Below the pieces are notes generated by a model. That model worked only from the letters and a program-made list of their open reading frames with translations, ran no database searches and was not told the origin of the DNA. 38,717 nucleotides of DNA. Origin: Calditrichota bacterium (GTDB taxonomy: Bacteria; Calditrichota; Calditrichia; RBG-13-44-9; J075). The stretch lies in contig JAGRBF010000005.1 of assembly GCA_020434205.1 (NCBI GenBank), forward strand, positions 1 to 38,717, read 5' to 3'. This document shows positions 23,333 through 31,114 of this stretch, one piece after another; positions within the stretch are counted from its first letter, which is position 1, and the number at the start of each line of letters is the position of its first letter. Made by a program: the position numbers and the translations under genes.

Positions 23333-24064
23333 ATGGAAAAAACAACCAAAAACGCCATCATTATCGGGGCCACTGCCGGAATCGGCCGGGAGCTGGCCAT
23401 CCAGCTTAATCTGAAGGGATATCGCCTGGGCCTAACCGGCCGGCGGGAGGAATTGCTTAACGCCCTGCGCGAAGAGCTGCCCGGGGACAACCGCATCGCC
23501 GTCATGGATGTCACCCAACTTCGGGAAAGCCGGGAGACGTTTAATCGTTTGTGCGAGGAAATGGGCGACGTGGAGCTGGTGATCCTCAATGCCGGGATCA
23601 GCGCCGGGCTAAATCCCGACTGGGAAACCCTGCAGCGCATTATAGACACCAACGTCAGCGGATTTGTGGCATTGGGCGAAGCAGCCTTCGATTATTTCTC
23701 CGCAAGAGGCGGGGGACATATTGTGGGCATCTCTTCCATGGCTGCCCTGCTGGGGCTGGCGCGCTCCCGCACCTACAGCGCCTCCAAGGCCTTCGTCTCC
23801 AACTACATGCAGGGCTTGCGCCACCGCTCCGCCCGTAAAAAGCTCAACATCATTGTTACGGACATCAAGCCGGGCTTTGTGGAAACGGAAATGACGGAAG
23901 GCAAGCCGGTTTTCTGGCAGGCCCCGCTGGACAAAGCGGTTCGCCAGATGGTGCTTAGCATCGAGGGAAAACGGCGCCACGCCTATATAACCCGGCGCTG
24001 GCGCCTGGTGGCCTGGACCCTGAAGCTCCTGCCGGAATGGCTCTTTTTGAAATTGCCTTTGTAG
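23333..24064 (+). CDS. Short-chain dehydrogenase/reductase (SDR)
   Basis: Classical SDR of 243 residues. The Rossmann glycine motif IIIGATAGIGREL binds NAD(P); then come LTGRREE, LVILNAGIS (NAG motif), GISSMAALLG (catalytic Ser) and YSASK (catalytic Tyr and Lys). The C-terminal part, IVTDIKPGFVETEMTEG followed by a basic hydrophobic tail, resembles YqjQ/DltE-like oxidoreductases. Substrate unknown. The open frame runs far upstream to 22745, but homology begins at the ATG at 23333 and the upstream part overlaps the beta-helix gene antisense. The ribosome site is weak. It converges with the amylase gene, 13 bp apart. Confidence 0.92.
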   Translation: MEKTTKNAIIIGATAGIGRELAIQLNLKGYRLGLTGRREELLNALREELPGDNRIAVMDVTQLRESRETFNRLCEEMGDVELVILNAGISAGLNPDWETLQRIIDTNVSGFVALGEAAFDYFSARGGGHIVGISSMAALLGLARSRTYSASKAFVSNYMQGLRHRSARKKLNIIVTDIKPGFVETEMTEGKPVFWQAPLDKAVRQMVLSIEGKRRHAYITRRWRLVAWTLKLLPEWLFLKLPL

Positions 24065-24077
24065 GTCCGCACCTTCC

Positions 24078-26975
24078 TTATTTCACCAGCAGCATTTTGC
24101 GCACCTGGTGGAATTCCCCGCCCTGAAGCCGGTAGAAATAAATGCCGGAGGCCACCGCATGTCCGGCATCATCCAGGCCGTCCCACACCACCTGATGTTC
24201 GCCGGCGGCAACCGGTCCGTTGCTCAGGGTGCGCACCAACTGCCCGCGGGCGTTAAACACCTTCAGGCTGATCTCCCCGCTGCGCGGCAGGGCAAAACGA
24301 ATGGTGGTGCCGGGATTGAAGGGGTTGGGGTAATTCTGCTCCAGGACATAACTCTGCGGCAAAACCCCGCCCCGGATTTCATCTTCAATGCCGGTCAGCA
24401 GGTCCGGGGCCGGCGGATCCAGGCGCACACTCGTGTAAATGTGAAATTCCCCGGGAGCCAAAGCCACAATCTGATTGACGTCGGTAACCTCAATGCTGTC
24501 CCCGCTAAAAAAATCGTACCAGGTTCCGGTACTGGCAAAACGGCCGTTGGCCTGACGGGTATCCACCCCGAAATTCCCCACAATATTGACGTTCATGTCG
24601 GGATGGGCAAGGGTGATGATCTTGTAGCCGCTGGTGCTGCCCAGCGATTGAAATACCGCCGTAGCCGGATCGCGGAACACCGCATTATCCCGGCGCAGTT
24701 TCAGCAAGGCGGCATAGGTACGGTACAGCCGCTTGCGGTTGACGTCGAAATTGTAATACCAGCGAATGGGTTTTTCGCAAATCCGGCAGGGATCGTCGAT
24801 GGAAACGTCGTAGCCGAGCTCCCCGAATTGCCAGATCATTTTGGGACCGGGAATGGTCAGGAAAAAAGCCCCGGCCATCTTCATGCGGTTGAGGGCGGTC
24901 TCCGGGTCCTGCACGTTGTAGCTGCCCGAGCTGTTGCCGTAGGCGAGGTTCTTGAACATCAGGCGCTCTTCGTCGTGGCTTTCGTTATAGGTAACCAGAC
25001 CGGCCTTGTTCCATCCGCGCGCCCCGAAGTAACCCCAGGAAAAATCCGACTTGCCGTTGTCGTGGTAGCCCATGGTGGCTTCGTTGTAGTTATAATTGAG
25101 ATTGCCCCAGATCATCATGCCGCGGTTGTACTCGGCCAGGATTTTTTCCTCGGTATTGGCGGCAAAGTGCTCCAGAATGACCACCGCATTGCTGTCCGCC
25201 GCCCAGATCTGATCCGCCATGCGCTTCAGGATCACAATTCGCGCCGCGTCATAAGCGCCGCCGTCTCCGGGGGTATTGGTGAAACCTTTGGTGAAATCGA
25301 AGCGGAAACCGTCCACCTGGTATTCTTCCAGCCAGTAGCGGTTTACCCGATCCACAAAGGCCTGGGTATGGGAACTTTCGTGGTTGAAGTCGCTTCCCCA
25401 GGAAAATACCGGATTGGGGGAAACCTCGTTGAACCAGGGATTGTTGGCGGCGGGGCGATTGAGGGTCCCGTTCCAGTAGAGCCGCACCATGGGATTTTGC
25501 CCGTAGGCGTGGTTGAGCACGATGTCCATGATCACCGCTATTCCGCGGGCGTGGCACTGGTCGATAAAGGTCTTCAGGGCTTCTTCGGTGCCGTAGTATT
25601 TGTCCGGCGCGAAATAAAAGGAGGGATTGTATCCCCAGCTGGAATTGCCCTCAAACTCATTAAAGGGCATTAGCTCGATGGCGTTAATCCCGAGGTTCTT
25701 GAGGTAGTCCAGGGTGTCGATCAGGGTTTGATAATCATGACGGGCAATAAAATCCCGCACCAGCAGTTCATAAATAATCAGCTCTTCCTGGGGCGGGGCC
25801 TGAAAGGTGTCGCTGTAAACCCAGTTGAAGGGGGATTGAGCGGTTTGCAGCACCGCAACCGGCTCGGCGGTCAACCCGGCCGGATAGGCTTTCAGATTGG
25901 GATAGGTAACCGCGGGAATAAACCCGTCGTTCCAGGGATCCAGCACCTTTTCCGTATAGGAATCGGCCACGCGCAGGTCACCGTCGACCAGGTATTGAAA
26001 ACCGTATTCCTGACCCGGGGTGAGGTTGTCCAGGGTAATCCACCAAAGGGTGCTGTCCGGATTGGGGGCGTGGCGGTTCATATAAAACCCGTCGTCCACC
26101 ATCCAGTTGTTGAAATCCCCCAGCACATAGACAAATTCTTTATAGGGTGCGAATAGGGCCAGGGTAACGGAAGTGCTGCTGAGGTAGTTGATCCCGGGTT
26201 TGATGCCTGCCGGAGGTGCTGCATTAACCGGATCGGCATTAACCTTCACCTCAAAATTGACGGTATCGGCCCCGCCGCCGGTGGCATCGGCAATCAGCTC
26301 AAAACTGTGAAATCCCGGGGTCTCACCCAGGGTATGATAGTCATAGGCCAGGGTGTCGGCGCTGCTTTGCGCCACCAGTGCGGCATCGAGATAAAGGCGC
26401 ATGCCCGCCACCGGCGCCCCTCCTGCGGAGGCGCGAACCGCAACCGTATCGTCCTGAGAGGCGAAAACCGGCGAGCGGCGGGGAGATCCGAACGGCGCGG
26501 TAACGGCGGGGCTTTGAACCGTGGCGGAAATCCCGGGCGGGTAGAGCGGTGCAAAGATATCGGCGCCCCCGACGTCCCGGCCGGTGCGGGAACCGTCGTT
26601 ATTGCGAAAAACAAAGGCCAGTTTGCGAATTTCTTCCCCGCCGTTGGTTACCGAATAAAAGGCCCGGGGGTAGCCGATCACCAGTTGGTAAAGATCGGTC
26701 CCGATACGGGTCAATTGCGGTTGAGTGGTGTTGTTTCCCCAGCTTCCGATTACGTGTTTCCAGTCGGTATCCGAGGTGCTGAAATTGGTGATCACCCCGG
26801 TATGAGCCCAGATGTCGCCGGTATAGCCCTGAAGGCCGCCGTCTCCCTGGGTAGCATCGAAGATGAGAATAATGGAGTCATTTTCGGTTGGAAAAGCCGG
26901 GGTGGTGGTTACCACCTGGGCCGCCAGAGGCAGGCAAACGGCCAGAAAACTTAGGGCTGCAAAAAAGGCTTTCAT
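24078..26975 (-). CDS. GH13 alpha-amylase-type protein with T9SS sorting domain
   Basis: Secreted glycosidase of 965 residues. Signal peptide MKAFFAALSFLAVCLPLAAQ, an N-terminal beta region, an E-set/CBM48-like module (VTLALFAPYKEFVYVLGDFNNW), then the GH13 barrel: region I DIVLNHAYG, region II DGFRFDFTKGF (nucleophile Asp560), region III VVILEHF (acid Glu602), region IV YNESHDEERL (Asp668). It ends with YVLEQNYPNPFNPGTTIRFALP and KMLLVK, a type IX sorting domain. It should hydrolyse or transglycosylate alpha-glucans at the cell surface. The start at 26975 has CAGGAG upstream; the frame continues to 27083 without signal-peptide character. A lipoprotein GH13 gene lies upstream on the same strand. 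Confidence 0.93.
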   Translation of the reverse strand: MKAFFAALSFLAVCLPLAAQVVTTTPAFPTENDSIILIFDATQGDGGLQGYTGDIWAHTGVITNFSTSDTDWKHVIGSWGNNTTQPQLTRIGTDLYQLVIGYPRAFYSVTNGGEEIRKLAFVFRNNDGSRTGRDVGGADIFAPLYPPGISATVQSPAVTAPFGSPRRSPVFASQDDTVAVRASAGGAPVAGMRLYLDAALVAQSSADTLAYDYHTLGETPGFHSFELIADATGGGADTVNFEVKVNADPVNAAPPAGIKPGINYLSSTSVTLALFAPYKEFVYVLGDFNNWMVDDGFYMNRHAPNPDSTLWWITLDNLTPGQEYGFQYLVDGDLRVADSYTEKVLDPWNDGFIPAVTYPNLKAYPAGLTAEPVAVLQTAQSPFNWVYSDTFQAPPQEELIIYELLVRDFIARHDYQTLIDTLDYLKNLGINAIELMPFNEFEGNSSWGYNPSFYFAPDKYYGTEEALKTFIDQCHARGIAVIMDIVLNHAYGQNPMVRLYWNGTLNRPAANNPWFNEVSPNPVFSWGSDFNHESSHTQAFVDRVNRYWLEEYQVDGFRFDFTKGFTNTPGDGGAYDAARIVILKRMADQIWAADSNAVVILEHFAANTEEKILAEYNRGMMIWGNLNYNYNEATMGYHDNGKSDFSWGYFGARGWNKAGLVTYNESHDEERLMFKNLAYGNSSGSYNVQDPETALNRMKMAGAFFLTIPGPKMIWQFGELGYDVSIDDPCRICEKPIRWYYNFDVNRKRLYRTYAALLKLRRDNAVFRDPATAVFQSLGSTSGYKIITLAHPDMNVNIVGNFGVDTRQANGRFASTGTWYDFFSGDSIEVTDVNQIVALAPGEFHIYTSVRLDPPAPDLLTGIEDEIRGGVLPQSYVLEQNYPNPFNPGTTIRFALPRSGEISLKVFNARGQLVRTLSNGPVAAGEHQVVWDGLDDAGHAVASGIYFYRLQGGEFHQVRKMLLVK

Positions 26976-27036
26976 AACGGGGCTCCTGTGAACATTGAAA
27001 CAAGGCTTATCGGCGGCACCTCCCAGTGGTGCCAGA

Positions 27037-27087
27037 GCGTGTTGGCAATTGGCAAACCGGGTGAATAATCCAATTGTCAACACGCCC
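27037..27087. repeat. Inverted repeat, GGGCGTGTTG family (family 2)
   Basis: GCGTGTTGGCAATTGG (27037-27052) faces CCAATTGTCAACACGC (27070-27085) with one mismatch, in the leader region of the T9SS amylase. The same sequence occurs as a pair at 36894-36952 and as single halves near 5384 and 18089. Confidence 0.75.
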
Positions 27088-27185
27088 GAATGATCAAGAT
27101 AAGGTGCAGGTTCCCGTATGGAAAGACAAAATTGAATTAGTCACTCTTATTCAAGTGACGAATAAAAAAACGGATATAACATAGA

Positions 27186-27226
27186 AACCCCCTGGTCCCG
27201 AAGTTGAACTTCGGGACCAGGGGGTT
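27186..27226. repeat. Perfect 41-bp palindrome, possible terminator
   Basis: AACCCCCTGGTCCCGAAGTT (27186-27205), one central G, then the exact 20-bp reverse complement (27207-27226). It lies 22 bp after the stop of the lipoprotein amylase (minus strand). A T run after the stem is weak (GTTTCTATG). A second small hairpin, GTCACT/AGTGAC (27140-27159), follows. Confidence 0.85.
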
Positions 27227-27247
27227 AAGAAGGTGGTGAAACTGGGG

Positions 27248-28672
27248 TTATTGGGGATGGCGGACCAATACCTTGTACCCCCAGGCGGGCAGATTGAATG
27301 CCAGCTCGCTGCCCGGAGCAACCACAATTTCCTCTTCCTGATACAAACCGCGGTAGGTGCCGGGCTGTATCTGTCCGCTGATCTTTAAATCCCGGGCCGT
27401 TTTGCCAAGATTAAAAACGGCCAATACCGCGTAGCCTTCCTTTTCCCGAACAAAGGCGAAAACGGATTTTTCCCGGTCGGTGGGCAATTGTTTGAGTTGT
27501 CCCCCGGCTTCTCCGTTCCACAGTGCTTTGTTGACCGCTTTTTCCGCCAGCAGCAGTTGGTAAATCCCGAACATCGGGTGCGATTTCCAGGCGATAAAGT
27601 CCTTGTCAAAAAAGGACAGGCGCTTATCCAACCCGGCTTCCTGCCCGCTGTAGATCAGGGGCATCCCCGGAATTACCGCGCTCAACACCGCAAAGGTTTC
27701 CGCGCCACCGCCCAGGCGTTCAAAGACCGTCCCATTCCAGGAATTTTCATCGTGATTAGAGGTAAACTGCATGCGGTAGGCATCCGGCGGAAATTCCGCG
27801 CTCTCCTCCATCAGCAGAGCGCTTAAATCCGTGGCGTCCTTTTTGCCCTGGGCGATAGCGTTCATCATCTGGTGCACCCGCCAGGAATAGGTCATATCAA
27901 AGGCTTGATGCAGCTCGGGAACCGCCCCCTCCGCCAGCATAAAAACGGGTTTAATGCCATCCAGGCGTTGGCGCACCGCCCGCCAGAAATCCATGGGCAC
28001 CATTTCCGCCACGTCACAGCGGAAACCGTCCAGATCGGTTTCGCGAACCCAGTAGGCCATGGCCTCCATCATGGCGGCCCGCAGGCCGGCCTTCTCGTAA
28101 TTCAGATCGGCGACATCGTGCCAATCCGGCACCGGGGGCATCATATTGCCGGTGCTGTCCTGGGTGTACCAATCCGGGTGTTTGCGGGCCCAATCATTGT
28201 CCCAGGCGGAATGGTTGGCCACCCAATCCAGGATCACGTACATCCCCTCGTCATGGGCTTCCCGGACCAGCCGTTTAAAATCCCCCAGATCCCCGAATTC
28301 CGGATTGACCCCGGTATAATCCCGGATGGAATAATAACTGCCCAGTTCTCCCTTGCGGTTTTTTTCGCCGATCGGCTGAACCGGCATAAGCCAGAGAATT
28401 TTGACGCCGAGCCGCTTGAGACGGGGCAGGGATTTGCGGAATTCGTTCAGGGTACCTTCTTCGGAATACTGCCGGATATTAACCTCGTAGATGGCGGCAT
28501 TCCGGCTCCACTCCGGAGCGCTTTTCTCCACCGTCTCCAGCGAAAGAACCGGGGTAACACTCACCACCGGTGGATCTCCCTGACAGGCAACCAACACTAA
28601 AAAGACCATCAAAAACGGAAAAAACCGCCCCACCTGCGTAAAAGCTCCTTGGCCTTTGCCCACGCTTAGCAT
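27248..28672 (-). CDS. GH13 alpha-amylase-type lipoprotein
   Basis: Protein of 474 residues with a lipoprotein signal (FLMVFLVLVACQGDPP), so probably anchored at the envelope in the manner of SusG. The GH13 barrel is complete: VILDWVANHSAWD (region I), DGFRCDVAEMVP (nucleophile Asp220), FMLAEGAVPE (acid Glu248), FTSNHDENSW (Asp308), and a C-terminal beta domain ending LAFNLPAWGYKVLVRH. It likely acts on maltooligosaccharides or starch. The ATG at 28672 is preceded by AGGAGGT; the frame upstream to 28747 carries no further signal. A TATAAT lies at 28717-28712 on this strand. It is upstream of the T9SS GH13 gene, so both may serve alpha-glucan use. Confidence 0.93.
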   Translation of the reverse strand: MLSVGKGQGAFTQVGRFFPFLMVFLVLVACQGDPPVVSVTPVLSLETVEKSAPEWSRNAAIYEVNIRQYSEEGTLNEFRKSLPRLKRLGVKILWLMPVQPIGEKNRKGELGSYYSIRDYTGVNPEFGDLGDFKRLVREAHDEGMYVILDWVANHSAWDNDWARKHPDWYTQDSTGNMMPPVPDWHDVADLNYEKAGLRAAMMEAMAYWVRETDLDGFRCDVAEMVPMDFWRAVRQRLDGIKPVFMLAEGAVPELHQAFDMTYSWRVHQMMNAIAQGKKDATDLSALLMEESAEFPPDAYRMQFTSNHDENSWNGTVFERLGGGAETFAVLSAVIPGMPLIYSGQEAGLDKRLSFFDKDFIAWKSHPMFGIYQLLLAEKAVNKALWNGEAGGQLKQLPTDREKSVFAFVREKEGYAVLAVFNLGKTARDLKISGQIQPGTYRGLYQEEEIVVAPGSELAFNLPAWGYKVLVRHPQ

Positions 28673-28845
28673 CGATACCACCTCCTGTAAGACATTAAAA
28701 GGTGCTGAGGTATTATAGGTACTGCAATATGGTTCGGTTGGACGCAATTCGTGCCGCGCCGGGTACAGCAGACGAGGATGTCAGGGTTTTGGAAAGCGCG
28801 ACTTATTATATATTACGCTTTTGAAAACTTTATCCCAATTCATTT

Positions 28846-28873
28846 TTGTCAAACCGGCCGCGAGGGTTATCTT
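28846..28873 (+). promoter_or_regulatory. Possible nagD promoter
   Basis: TTGTCA (28846-28851) is followed after 16 nt by TATCTT (28868-28873), about 40 nt before the nagD ATG. The match to consensus is moderate. Confidence 0.35.
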
Positions 28874-28915
28874 GGGGTGATGATTTTAATGGCATCTTTT
28901 GAGGAGGAGCGCAAA

Positions 28916-29674
28916 ATGAGTAAAAAACTCAAGAACATCATCTGCGATATTGACGGGGTTTTGTTACATCAAAACAGCCTGATCGAGGGGTCGGACCGCT
29001 TTATTGCCCGGGTGCTGAAGCAGGGCAATCCCCTGATCATCCTCACCAATTACCCCTCTCAAACCCAGGCCGACCTACAGAACCGGCTCAGAGAGGCGGG
29101 CATTGAGGTCCCCGAATCGGTACTTTACACCTCGGCAATGGCCACCGCTGCCTTTTTGTCCCGTCAGGAAGGACGCAAGGCCTTCGTGGTCGGCGAGGGG
29201 GGGCTTACCCACGAGCTGTACAAAAGCGGCTTTACCATCACCGACATTAATCCGGATGTGGTGGTGGTCGGCGAAACCAAATCCTACAACGTGGACATGA
29301 TTCAAAAAGCCGCTTACTTCATTATGAAGGGGGCTCGTTTTATCGCCACCAACCCGGATGTGGCCGGCCCCAAGGGGGAACCCGCCTGCGGGGCCCTTTG
29401 CGCCCCCATTGAACGCATAACCGGCAAAAAGCCGTTTTACGTCGGCAAACCCAGCGCCTGGATGATGCGCGCCGCCCTCAACAACATCAACGCCCATTCC
29501 GAAAACACGGTCATCATCGGGGACAATCTGAACACCGATATTCTGGCCGGCATCCAGGCAGGTTTGGAGACCATTCTGGTGCTGACCGGTTACAGCCAGA
29601 TGGACGATATTCAAAACGTTCCCTTCCGGCCCAACCACATTTTCGCGCGGGCAGCAGATATCGATGTCGTCTAA
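28916..29674 (+). CDS. nagD: NagD-type HAD phosphatase
   Basis: HAD-superfamily phosphatase of 252 residues. Characterised NagD dephosphorylates UMP and other nucleoside monophosphates and is historically tied to N-acetylglucosamine use. Motif I is IICDIDGVLLHQN (Asp11, Asp13), motif II VNP/ILTNYPSQTQ, a cap with PACGALCAPIERITGKKPFYVGKPS (Lys motif), and motif IV IIGDNLNTDILAG. Whole stretches such as YTSAMATAAFL, FIATNPD and AGLETILVLTGYS match what I recall of E. coli NagD, an unusually close match across phyla. GAGGAGG precedes the ATG at 28916; the open frame upstream to 28751 has no family similarity. No nagA or nagB genes lie nearby. Confidence 0.9.
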   Translation: MSKKLKNIICDIDGVLLHQNSLIEGSDRFIARVLKQGNPLIILTNYPSQTQADLQNRLREAGIEVPESVLYTSAMATAAFLSRQEGRKAFVVGEGGLTHELYKSGFTITDINPDVVVVGETKSYNVDMIQKAAYFIMKGARFIATNPDVAGPKGEPACGALCAPIERITGKKPFYVGKPSAWMMRAALNNINAHSENTVIIGDNLNTDILAGIQAGLETILVLTGYSQMDDIQNVPFRPNHIFARAADIDVV

Positions 29675-29790
29675 GGGGTGCTAACCGCCGGTATGCCGCG
29701 GAGCTAAGGCCGACGAATACCAACAGCGACCTAAATCCTGCAGGGGTTATTCCGATACTGATCTACAGCCACTAAAAAACGGATGTAGAG

Positions 29791-30210
29791 ATGATGATTC
29801 AACTAGTCTATGTAAGCTCCGCCAAAAAGCTGTTGAGCGAGGAAGAACTCCTGACCCTGCTGGAACAAAGCCGTGCTAACAACGAAAAATCCGGTGTTAC
29901 CGGAATGCTCCTCTACCAGGACGGCAATTTTATGCAGGTTCTGGAAGGAGAAGAAGCGGTGGTGAAAGAAATCAATGCCAAAATTTCCGCGGATCCCCGG
30001 CATTACCAGGTGATAACCCTGCTGCAGCGCAACATTAAAAAACGGGAATTTCCGGAATGGTCCATGGGATTTAGGAATCTTTCCGACCTCAACCCCGAGG
30101 ATTATCCCGGTTATACCGAAGTTTTGCGCACCGGCTTGCTCCCCGAAGCTTTTCGGGAAAACCCGGATTTCGCGCATCGCATGCTGGTCAACTTTTGCCA
30201 GACCCGCTAA
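29791..30210 (+). CDS. BLUF-domain blue-light photoreceptor (single domain)
   Basis: Protein of 139 residues, essentially one BLUF domain that binds FAD and senses blue light. The key residues are present at the same spacing as in AppA: Tyr7 (QLVYVSS), Asn31 (RANNEKSG), Gln49 (GNFMQVLEG), Trp90 and Met92 (EWSMGF). GVTGMLLYQDGNFMQVLEG is the core signature. There is no attached output domain; the last about 40 residues form short helices, as in PixD/Slr1694-type short BLUF proteins that act through partner proteins. The neighbours (nagD, HAD phosphatase) offer no obvious partner. Two ATG codons lie in tandem at the start. Confidence 0.93.
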   Translation: MMIQLVYVSSAKKLLSEEELLTLLEQSRANNEKSGVTGMLLYQDGNFMQVLEGEEAVVKEINAKISADPRHYQVITLLQRNIKKREFPEWSMGFRNLSDLNPEDYPGYTEVLRTGLLPEAFRENPDFAHRMLVNFCQTR

Positions 30211-30291
30211 GCTTCTGGCGTTAAGCGCTGAAAGCAGCTTTCGGGAAACTAACCGCGAAAGCGCCAATAAACAGACCCTGAGGACGCCCCT

Positions 30292-30954
30292 CTGAAACAC
30301 ATCTTTCTGGACCTCGACGGCACCCTCTCCGACAACCGGGAGGGTATTATTCGTTCCATTGCTTTTGCCATGAGCGAAATGAACCTGCCCATCCCCCCTG
30401 ACCAAGCCATTTTACCCCTGATCGGTCCGCCCCTTCGCCAGATTTTCACCACCCTGCTCCCGGAAGGCCAGCGACACCGGGCGGAGGAGGGGGTTACCTT
30501 GTACCGGGAGCGCTTCAGTCGCACCGGGTGGGGAGAAAACCATCTATATGACGGTATTTATGGGGGATTGGAGCAGCTCCGCAATGCGGGCTTCGCCCCG
30601 GTAATCGTTACCGGAAAACCCCGGGAGTTTGCCCGAAAAATTGCCGGCAAATTCGGTATCGATCGTTTCCTGACCGGGGTTTACGGGACGGAACTGAACG
30701 GGCGCTTCGACGACAAACGCGAATTGCTGGCTCATGTGCTCCGCCAGGAAAATGCCCTTGCCGCGCATTCGGTGATGATCGGGGACCGGCGCGAGGATAT
30801 GCTGGCCGCGGTGGTTAACGGGGTGCAGGGCTGGGGGGTAACCTACGGATTCGGCTCCGCGGCAGAACTTTATGAAGCCGGGGCCGCCACCCTGTTCGAC
30901 ACTCCGGACAGCTGGATAAAAGCCGTTTTGCAAGCCGGGCCCACTCAAAACTGA
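30292..30954 (+). CDS. HAD-family phosphatase (phosphoglycolate phosphatase-like), apparent CTG start
   Basis: Protein of 220 residues if started at CTG 30292. The HAD nucleophile motif KHIFLDLDGTLSDN lies right at the start, then cap helices, VIVTGKPREFARK (motif II region), and VMIGDRREDMLAAVVNG (motif IV). The overall pattern fits the PGP/GmhB-like phosphatase group. The first ATG in frame is at 30370, after motif I, and would remove the catalytic Asp pair; no ATG, GTG or TTG is available between the in-frame stop (30268) and motif I. GAGGA stands 7 nt before the CTG. Either a true CTG start or a sequence error is needed. It follows the BLUF gene by about 80 bp. Confidence 0.82.
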   Translation: MKHIFLDLDGTLSDNREGIIRSIAFAMSEMNLPIPPDQAILPLIGPPLRQIFTTLLPEGQRHRAEEGVTLYRERFSRTGWGENHLYDGIYGGLEQLRNAGFAPVIVTGKPREFARKIAGKFGIDRFLTGVYGTELNGRFDDKRELLAHVLRQENALAAHSVMIGDRREDMLAAVVNGVQGWGVTYGFGSAAELYEAGAATLFDTPDSWIKAVLQAGPTQN

Positions 30955-31114
30955 TGGCGCTAACGCCTTCTTGACAGTCTACCGGGAAAAAATCAGCGGG
31001 ATTTCGGGAATCATTTGCCATCTGCCCCGGCCCCTTGCATCTTTGGGGGTAATCGGGAGATCACCGGAGTGGCTCCCCACCCGGCCCCCGCCGAAAATAT
31101 CACACGGATCCCAG

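Noticed and set aside
24108-25673. Plus-strand frame of 521 codons opposite the GH13 gene
   Set aside because: The minus-strand gene has all four GH13 catalytic regions; the opposite frame has no recognisable domain.
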